In this document: piece by piece, positions 58,705 through 64,000 of the stretch
How the letters are laid out: every line of letters begins with the position of its first letter
Position numbering within the stretch: position 1 is the first letter of the stretch
Origin: Palsa-504 sp963844625
GTDB lineage: Bacteria > Actinomycetota > Actinomycetes > Streptosporangiales > Streptosporangiaceae
Direction of reading: 5' to 3'
Assembly: GCA_963844625.1 (NCBI GenBank)
Contig: CAWJPF010000019.1
Coordinates: 62,001 to 126,000 of the forward strand
Length of the DNA: 64,000 nucleotides
The notes under the pieces: generated by a model
What the model was told of the DNA's origin: nothing
Database searches by the model: none
Seen by the model: only the letters and a program-made list of their open reading frames with translations
Program-made: the position numbers and the translations under genes

Positions 58705-59394
58705 TCAGTATGCCTGGCCGTACACCCCGCGCGACTGGTCTCGGACAACCTTGCCGTATTCGAGCTCGATGACCCGCTTGCGCATCGAGTCGACGATGGC
58801 CGCGTCATGGGTGGCCATCACGACGGTCGTGCCGGTCCGGTTGATCCGGTCAAGCACCTTCATGATGCCGATGGAGGTCGCCGGGTCGATGTTCCCCGTT
58901 GGCTCGTCGGCGAGCAGGATCATCGGCCGGTTGACGAACGCGCGCGCCATCGCGACCCGCTGCTGCTCGCCGCCTGATAGCTCGTCGGGCATGCGGTCGT
59001 GCTTGCCCTCCAGGCCGACGAGGTCGATCACCTCGGGCACGACCTTGCGGATGAAGCGCCGGTGCTTGCCGATGACCTCGAGGGCAAACGCGACGTTCTG
59101 GTAGACGTTCTTATTCGGCAGCAGCCGGAAATCCTGGAACACGCAGCCGATGCGCCGCCGCAGATACGGCACCTTCCAGTTCGTGAGGCGCGCGAGATCC
59201 CGGCCGGCCACGTGGATTCTGCCCTCTGAAGGCCGCTCTTCCTTCAGGACTAGCCGTAGGAAGGTCGACTTCCCCGAGCCGGACGGCCCGACCAGGAAGA
59301 CGAACTCGCCTTTGGCAACCTCAATGTTCACACTCTCCAGCGCGGGGCGGCTCTGATTCGGATAGACCTTTGTGACGTTATCGAAGTTGATCAC
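58705..59394 (-). CDS. ftsE: Cell division ATP-binding protein FtsE
   Basis: A 229-residue ABC ATPase: Walker A GPSGSGKST, Q-loop VFQDFRLLPNKNVYQNVAFA (a FtsE feature), signature LSGGEQQRVAMARAF, Walker B ILLADEPTGNIDP, switch MATHDAAIV. GTG start at 59394. It works with FtsX at the divisome. Upstream lies the divergent small zinc-ribbon protein gene. Confidence 0.96.
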   Translation of the reverse strand: MINFDNVTKVYPNQSRPALESVNIEVAKGEFVFLVGPSGSGKSTFLRLVLKEERPSEGRIHVAGRDLARLTNWKVPYLRRRIGCVFQDFRLLPNKNVYQNVAFALEVIGKHRRFIRKVVPEVIDLVGLEGKHDRMPDELSGGEQQRVAMARAFVNRPMILLADEPTGNIDPATSIGIMKVLDRINRTGTTVVMATHDAAIVDSMRKRVIELEYGKVVRDQSRGVYGQAY

Positions 59395-59564
59395 GGGACC
59401 ATCACATCGATGTAGGGGACAAGGACCACGGCGGCTGCGCCGCCAACCTGGGCGACATTACGGGTAACCTGGGGTTGGCCAGGGAACAGTCTAGAGGGAA
59501 ACTGGCAGCTAAGGCCTTACATCGCGGCAAGTGCCGTGGCGCGGGCCAGCCGGAAGGGGTTCCG

Positions 59565-59747
59565 ATGAGCTGCGAACACCTGATCTGCGCGCAATGCGCC
59601 GGGCCAGTGGTAGAAGGTCGCTGCCCCGCGTGCCGCGCTTCGCGAGAGCACGTTCACCACCAGCACTCGGGCGCCAGCCCGCAGCTCATCGTCGCCGCCG
59701 TCCTCGTGCTGAGCTTCCTGCTGCTGCTCGCCCTGCACCTGAGGTAA
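59565..59747 (+). CDS. Small zinc-ribbon membrane protein
   Basis: A 60-residue protein with cysteine pairs CEHLICAQC and GRCPACRAS forming a zinc ribbon, a His-rich segment EHVHHQHSG, and a C-terminal transmembrane helix LIVAAVLVLSFLLLLALHL. ATG at 59565 with GGAAGGGG upstream. Similar short proteins are found at this position, between ftsE and prfB, in other actinomycetes; the function is unknown. The stop codon lies in the first unit of a repeat array. Confidence 0.75.
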   Translation: MSCEHLICAQCAGPVVEGRCPACRASREHVHHQHSGASPQLIVAAVLVLSFLLLLALHLR

Positions 59748-59803
59748 CGGGGCACCTGAGGTAACGGGGCACCTGAGGCAACGGGCACCTGAGGCAACGG
59801 GAT
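59736..59803. repeat. Tandem repeat of about 17-18 nt, 4 copies
   Basis: GCACCTGAGGTAACGGG-like units run from the last codons of the small membrane protein into the intergenic region. A degenerate further copy (GCACCTTAGGTAAC) lies at 59991-60004 next to the prfB stop. The array extends across the stop codon (CTGAGGTAA). Confidence 0.8.
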
Positions 59804-60004
59804 GCACCGGAACCACGGCTGAGCCCGGATCCACCACGATCTTTCCGGTGACGCGGCGGCCGCTGGGTATGGTGATGCGGGATGGACGCCTTGCCTTGGA
59901 TCCAGCCGGACCGCGGCCTCGATCGTGAGCCGCCGTGCGGGTCGGTGCTCGCGGTCGGCACGCGGGCCTGGGACCCCTCACGGTAACCGGGGCACCTTAG
60001 GTAA
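59804..60004. other. Intergenic region between small membrane protein and prfB
   Basis: About 200 bases between convergent genes. GC-rich with short self-complementary stretches; apart from degenerate CACCTNAGGTAAC repeats I see no feature. Confidence 0.4.
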
Positions 60005-61111
60005 CTACCGGCCATTCTGCCGCATCCAGCGGATCTCGGCATCAATGAAATCGTCGATCTCGCCGTCGAGGACCGCGACGGCGTTGCCCGTCTCCTGCCC
60101 CGTCCGCACGTCCTTCACGTTCTGGTACGGGTAGAGGACGTAGTTGCGGATCTGGGTACCCCAGGCGCGGCCGCCGTCGCCGCGCAGCGCGGCCATCTCC
60201 TCGGCCTCCTCCTGCCGGCGTCGCTCCAGCAGCTTGGACTGGAGCACGGCCATCGCCGACGCGCGGTTCTGGATCTGGCTGCGCTCGTTCTGGCAGGAGA
60301 CCACGATCCCGGTGGGCAGGTGCGTGATGCGGACCGCCGAGTCGGTCGTGTTCACCCCCTGGCCGCCGGGGCCGCTGGAGCGGAACACGTCGACCCTGAT
60401 CTCGTCCTCGTTGATGTCGATGTGGTCGGTCTGTTCCACCACCGGCGTCACGTCGACGCCGGCGAACGAGGTCTGCCTGCGGCCCTGATTGTCGTACTTG
60501 GAGATCCGGACCATCCGGTGCGTGCCGTGCTCGCCGCGCAGCGTGCCGTAGGCGTAGGGCGCGTTGACCGCGAACGTGGTCGACTTGATCCCCGCCTCTT
60601 CCGCGTAGGAAGTGTCGTAGACCTCGGTCGGGTACTTGTGCCGCTCCGCCCAGCGCAGGTACATCCGCATCAGGTTCTCCGCGAAGTCGGCGGCGTCCGC
60701 GCCGCCCGCCTGGGCGTTGATGGAGATCAGGGCCTCGCGGACGTCGTACTCCCCGGCCAGCAGCGTACGCACCTCGAGCTGGTCGATCTCGGTGCGCAGG
60801 GTGGTGAGCTCGCGTCCCGCCTCGATGCGGGTGGGCTCGTCGTTCTCGCTCTCGGCCAGGTCGAACAGCACCTGGGTGTCGCCGAGCCGCCGGTGCAGGC
60901 CGGCCAGCCGGGCCAGCTCCGCTTCCAGGTAGGAAAGCCGCCGGGTTACCTTCTGTGCCCGGTCCTGGTCAGCCCACAGCTCCGGGTCCGCGGCCTGCTC
61001 GCGCAGGCCGGCCGCCTCTGTCTCGATAGCGCCAGGATCGAGCACCGCCTCGATGCTGGCGAGTTTCGCCTTCAATGCCGCGATCTCATCAGCGGGATCG
61101 ATACCTGCCAT
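60005..61111 (-). CDS. prfB: Peptide chain release factor 2 with atypical recognition tripeptide
   Basis: A 368-residue class I release factor for UGA and UAA. The catalytic GGQ lies in RSSGPGGQGVNTTDSAVRI (residues about 240-258). The reading frame is continuous, without the programmed frameshift known from other phyla. The tripeptide that reads the stop codon, SPF in RF2, is SKY here (RISKYDNQGRRQTSFA; codons at 60494-60502). The window itself uses TGA stops widely, so the factor must function or another one compensates. ATG at 61111. Domain 1 and the C-terminus are normal. Confidence 0.94.
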   Translation of the reverse strand: MAGIDPADEIAALKAKLASIEAVLDPGAIETEAAGLREQAADPELWADQDRAQKVTRRLSYLEAELARLAGLHRRLGDTQVLFDLAESENDEPTRIEAGRELTTLRTEIDQLEVRTLLAGEYDVREALISINAQAGGADAADFAENLMRMYLRWAERHKYPTEVYDTSYAEEAGIKSTTFAVNAPYAYGTLRGEHGTHRMVRISKYDNQGRRQTSFAGVDVTPVVEQTDHIDINEDEIRVDVFRSSGPGGQGVNTTDSAVRITHLPTGIVVSCQNERSQIQNRASAMAVLQSKLLERRRQEEAEEMAALRGDGGRAWGTQIRNYVLYPYQNVKDVRTGQETGNAVAVLDGEIDDFIDAEIRWMRQNGR

Positions 61112-61211
61112 GCCGGTAGCCTACGCGAGGAGCGCAGGCCGCAGCCCCAGCCCGCCCGGCATATAGCGCCCCGCCGCCGGAACGCCCGTGCCGAAGCGCC
61201 GTGCCCGCGAA

Positions 61212-61247
61212 ACCGGGTGGGCAAACCCGGTATCCTGCCTTAGCGTG
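61212..61247 (+). promoter_or_regulatory. Promoter with inverted repeat, leaderless lipoprotein gene
   Basis: TATCCT (61231-61236) precedes the GTG at 61245 by 8 nt. Just upstream ACCGGGT (61212-61218) and ACCCGGT (61225-61231) form a perfect inverted repeat overlapping the -10, a possible operator. Confidence 0.4.
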
Positions 61248-62285
61248 ATACTCGGACGGCGTAAGACCTGGATTGGGACCGCGATCGGGTCAGCGGCCCT
61301 CGCCGCGGTGACGTTGCTGGCCGTCCAGGGGTGCTCCTCCCCCGCTCCCCCCGCGTCCGCGGTCACCACCGCCGACCACGCCCTGAGCCTCAGCGCGGCG
61401 CAGGCCGTCTATCACCGTTACCTGGCGGCCAGCGACTCAGCCGCGGCGCAAGGCGACCAGGTGCAGGGACTCGCGCTCGCCGGGGGCGCCCTGTGGTCCC
61501 AGCTGAAGGGCCAGTACATGGCGCTGGCCACGACCGGTACCCCGATCCCGAGGTACCAGTACGGACAGCCGGTCTTCTACGTCCCCGGGCTGGCCGCTGG
61601 GTACCCGCAATGGTTCATGGTGGCGGTGCCGAGGCAAACCGATTCGGGCGGTCACCTGGGTCCCGCGGTCAACACGATCATGCTGTTCGATCGTTATGAG
61701 CAGGCCGTGCCCTGGACGCTCAACGGCATCGCCGTGCTGGATCAGCCACTGCCCGCGATCGTCCGCGACCAGGCAGGCTACGCCGTCGCCGTCCCCAACA
61801 ACGACCCTAGCCTGGTGCTGCGGCCGGACCTGATCAGCGCGACCCAGGCGGCCGTGATGGACGAGGGTCCGGACAGCGCATCGGCGGCAGTGATCGCCAG
61901 CGGACCGCAGACGACCGGGCTTTACGCGGCGCAGGCCGCGATCGGCCGTGGCTACGCCGCCCAGGGGCTGCACTACGAGTGGCTGGCCGAGGGCGCCAAC
62001 GTCCCGCAGTTCGAGCTGCGCACCACCGATGGCGGGGCCCTGACGATGTACGGGATGTACCTGAACACGACCGCCGAGCACCACGACCTGGTGGCCGGTG
62101 CACCGATTCCGGTGCCTGCCGGGTTCACCGCGCAGCTGGCCAAGCCCAGCGAGATCGGGTACCACGCGGTGTACGCCAACTGGACCTATCAGTTCGCCGC
62201 GGTGGACCCGCCGGCCACCGCCCATAACGCCAAGGTCAACGTCATCGCGGCTACCGGTGACCCCAACTACGGCCACGCGTACTAA
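61245..62285 (+). CDS. Putative lipoprotein, unknown function
   Basis: A 346-residue exported protein. GTG at 61245 gives a signal peptide VILGRRKTWIGTAIGSAALA and hydrophobic run to the lipobox AVQGC. The mature part is about 320 residues, probably alpha/beta, with AAQAVYHRYLAASDSAAAQG (helical), PRYQYGQPVFYVPGLAAGYP and a beta-rich C-terminal half ending VNVIAATGDPNYGHAY. It resembles uncharacterised actinobacterial lipoproteins; no enzymatic motif was recognised. The stop overlaps the convergent glutamate dehydrogenase stop by a few bases. Confidence 0.75.
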   Translation: MILGRRKTWIGTAIGSAALAAVTLLAVQGCSSPAPPASAVTTADHALSLSAAQAVYHRYLAASDSAAAQGDQVQGLALAGGALWSQLKGQYMALATTGTPIPRYQYGQPVFYVPGLAAGYPQWFMVAVPRQTDSGGHLGPAVNTIMLFDRYEQAVPWTLNGIAVLDQPLPAIVRDQAGYAVAVPNNDPSLVLRPDLISATQAAVMDEGPDSASAAVIASGPQTTGLYAAQAAIGRGYAAQGLHYEWLAEGANVPQFELRTTDGGALTMYGMYLNTTAEHHDLVAGAPIPVPAGFTAQLAKPSEIGYHAVYANWTYQFAAVDPPATAHNAKVNVIAATGDPNYGHAY

Positions 62286-64000
62286 TCCTGGGGCAGGGAA
62301 CTGGCGGCGACCAGGGTGCGGATGGCGCGCAGGGCTACGGACAGGGTGGTGAACGTGAAGCGCTCGCTCTCCCAGATCTCGCCCAGAGTCTGCGTGGCCA
62401 TGGCCACCGCGGCCTCGTTACGCGAGGCCCAGGCGACGAGCCGCTCCTCGGGGTTCCTCGGCACCTCAGGGCCGCTGACCCCGAGCACGTCCTGCGTGAG
62501 CGACGCGAGCGCGGCGTACAGATCGTCGCGCAGCGCCGCCCGGGCCATCGTCGACCAGCGGTCGTCCCGCGGCAGCGCGGTGATGCGGTCGCGCAGCCGG
62601 GTGATCTGCAGCCGGTCGGCCAGATCGAAGTAGACGTCGGCGGTCTCCTCGATCCCGCGGCCCGCGGCGGAGGCGGCCCGGACGATGTCGAAGGCCGCGT
62701 AGGTCGGCACCATCGCCGCGACCCGCTCGGCGAGTTCCTGGGGGACGCCCAGGTCGAGGTAGGAGTCCCGGCGCTCCTCGAACCCGGACAGATCCCGGCC
62801 GGTGAGCAGCTTCGGCAGGCCCGAACGCACCGTCTGTACCCCCTCGGCGAAGAAGGCCACAGTCGCCTCGATGTCGAACGGCGGGCGGCGGTTGTGCAGC
62901 AGCCACCGGGTCGCGCGCTCGGTCAGCTTGCGCCCTTCGAGCAGCAGCATGATCTGGGCCGTGATGCCGACCTGGCCCTCCAGTTCCTCGACCTGGCGCC
63001 AGAAGGCCGGCATGTCGAACACCTCGCGGGCGACCAGCCACGCCCGGGTCAGGTCCGGCACGGAGGCGCCGGTCTCCTCGATCAGCCGGAACAGGAACGT
63101 GGTGCCCGAGGTGTCGATCATCTCGTTGACCGCCGAGGTGGTGATGATCTCCCGGCGCAGCGGGTGCGACTCCATCCGGTCGGCGAACCTGGCCCGCAGC
63201 GGCGCCGGGAAGTAGGCGTCGAGCACCCGGCGCAGGTACGGGTCGTCGGGTAGCGCAGACTCCAGGACATCCTCGGCCGCCGAGATCTTGGTCACCGCGA
63301 GCAACAGGGCGAGCTCGGGGTTGGTCAGGCCGCCGCCTGATGAGCGCCGTTCGGCGATCTCCCGCTCGTCCGGCAGCACGTCCCGCTCCGTGCTGAGCCG
63401 CTTATCCTTGATCAGCTTGCGCAGGTACCGGGCGTGCACGTGCAGCAGGGACGGCGCCTGGGATCTGGCCACCGCCAGCGCCATGTTCTGCCCGTAGTTA
63501 TGCCGCAACACCAGCGCGGCCACCTCGTCGGTCATCTCGTTCAGCAACTGGTGCCGCGCGGACGCGGGAATGGCGCCGTCCCTGATCGCGTCGGCGAGCA
63601 GGATCTTGATGTTGACCTCATGGTCGGAGGTGTCGACCCCGGCCGAGTTGTCGATGAAGTCGGTATTCATCAGCCCGCCGCCGAGTGAGTACTCGATCCG
63701 GGCCGCCTGGGTGAGGCCGAGGTTGCCACCCTCGCCGATGACCCGCGCCCGCAGCTGGCTGGCGTTGACCCGGACCGCGTCGTTGGACCGGTCGCCGACG
63801 TCGGCGTGGGATTCGGCGCTGGCCTTCACGTAGGTCCCGATCCCGCCGTTCCAGAACAGGTCGACCGGGGCGGCCAGGATGGCGGAGATCAGCTCATCCG
63901 GGGAGAGCGCGCCGACCCCCGCGTCGATGCCGAGGACGGCCCGCGCCTGCGGCGACACGGGAACCGACTTCACGGTGCGCGGCCAGACGCCGCCGCCCGG
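62282..64000 (-). CDS. gdh: NAD-dependent glutamate dehydrogenase, large type (5' end outside window)
   Basis: C-terminal 573 residues of the about 1600-residue NAD-GDH family (GDH2/Gdh180), which deaminates glutamate to 2-oxoglutarate. The frame is open to the right edge. Family segments: LFWNGGIGTYVKAS, ARVIGEGGNLGLTQAARIEY, GGLMNTDFIDNSAGVDTSDHEVNIKI and KISAAEDVLESALPDDPYL; the C-terminal helical domain follows to SSLPQD. These large enzymes are regulated by amino acids and, in mycobacteria, by GarA. The N-terminal and most of the catalytic domain lie outside the window. Confidence 0.93.
   Translation of the reverse strand, partial: PGGGVWPRTVKSVPVSPQARAVLGIDAGVGALSPDELISAILAAPVDLFWNGGIGTYVKASAESHADVGDRSNDAVRVNASQLRARVIGEGGNLGLTQAARIEYSLGGGLMNTDFIDNSAGVDTSDHEVNIKILLADAIRDGAIPASARHQLLNEMTDEVAALVLRHNYGQNMALAVARSQAPSLLHVHARYLRKLIKDKRLSTERDVLPDEREIAERRSSGGGLTNPELALLLAVTKISAAEDVLESALPDDPYLRRVLDAYFPAPLRARFADRMESHPLRREIITTSAVNEMIDTSGTTFLFRLIEETGASVPDLTRAWLVAREVFDMPAFWRQVEELEGQVGITAQIMLLLEGRKLTERATRWLLHNRRPPFDIEATVAFFAEGVQTVRSGLPKLLTGRDLSGFEERRDSYLDLGVPQELAERVAAMVPTYAAFDIVRAASAAGRGIEETADVYFDLADRLQITRLRDRITALPRDDRWSTMARAALRDDLYAALASLTQDVLGVSGPEVPRNPEERLVAWASRNEAAVAMATQTLGEIWESERFTFTTLSVALRAIRTLVAASSLPQD

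Noticed and set aside
60005..61111. Programmed frameshift in prfB
   Set aside because: The frame is continuous from the ATG to the stop; no in-frame TGA with upstream Shine-Dalgarno element is present.

Overview
The window reads as chromosomal DNA of a very high-GC actinomycete, most likely a Streptosporangiales-type or related lineage. The evidence is strong GC bias at third codon positions, many GTG and TTG starts, several leaderless promoters, and actinobacterial marker genes: the DUF3117 and DUF3107 small proteins, the MoeZ E1-rhodanese fusion, the sigE/anti-sigma/RseB-like/tatB/mrp block, Ku without an adjacent LigD, an NAD-dependent large glutamate dehydrogenase, and ftsE-ftsX-smpB next to tmRNA. 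There is no phage, plasmid, IS element or CRISPR array. Gene identities rest on motif reading, not database searches.

Layout. 1-2.95 kb: transhydrogenase operon pntAA-pntAB-pntB (left end cut). 3.1-5.5 kb: TrpB2-type PLP enzyme, convergent and overlapping with a class I DAHP synthase whose leader can fold over its ribosome-binding site. 5.9-12 kb: GT-C membrane glycosyltransferase, B3/B4-domain protein, a frameshifted EamA exporter divergent from a MocR regulator, and a LapA-type membrane protein. 12.2-16.7 kb: two-component system divergent from an ABC-2 exporter, then a DJ-1/PfpI protein. 17-23.5 kb: class II glutamine amidotransferase, then a compact carbohydrate/polyol-type operon (GlpA-like dehydrogenase, FAD/NAD oxidoreductase fused in frame to a class II aldolase, FGGY kinase, LLM flavoprotein). 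23.6-23.8 kb: tRNA-Glu and tRNA-Gln. 24-38.4 kb: housekeeping and DNA-repair neighbourhood (frameshifted manA, moeZ, hydrolases, ku, a mercuric-reductase-like flavoprotein, TetR, DUF3107, DEAD-box helicase, RecB-like nuclease, MBL hydrolase, PHP phosphatase, DUF6758). 38.5-41.2 kb: a tandem duplication of a secreted-protein transcription unit. 41.2-46.5 kb: Nudix, EfeO-like lipoprotein, Tat-exported DyP peroxidase, phospholipase-C-type phosphoesterase. 46.6-51.8 kb: mrp, tatB, RseB-like, anti-sigma factor, sigE, O-methyltransferase, DUF3117. 52-54.2 kb: TetR and MFS exporter. 54.3-62.3 kb: tmRNA, a PBP-like protein without catalytic motifs, smpB, ftsX, ftsE, a small zinc-ribbon membrane protein, prfB, a lipoprotein. 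62.3-64 kb: C-terminal part of NAD-glutamate dehydrogenase.

Most interesting points. (i) The secreted-protein duplication at 38.5-41.2 kb: both copies share a perfectly identical leader of about 205 nt with three strong hairpins, although the coding parts have diverged. Both also carry a previously unannotated upstream small ORF with conserved Shine-Dalgarno site, start, frame and stop. (ii) The operon at 18-23.5 kb, which combines a polyol-type FAD dehydrogenase pair, kinase and aldolase and carries several short duplications that altered starts and fused genes. (iii) A PBP-like protein translationally coupled to SmpB that has lost the SxxK, SxN and KTG motifs. (iv) A window-wide tendency to tandem repeats with a 15-nt unit, in both coding and noncoding DNA. 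(v) A recurring CCGTTCGG element, in several cases 24-32 nt downstream of a stop codon. (vi) RF2 with SKY in place of the SPF recognition tripeptide. Two otherwise well-conserved genes (manA and the EamA exporter) are interrupted by single frameshifts, which may be assembly errors or true lesions.
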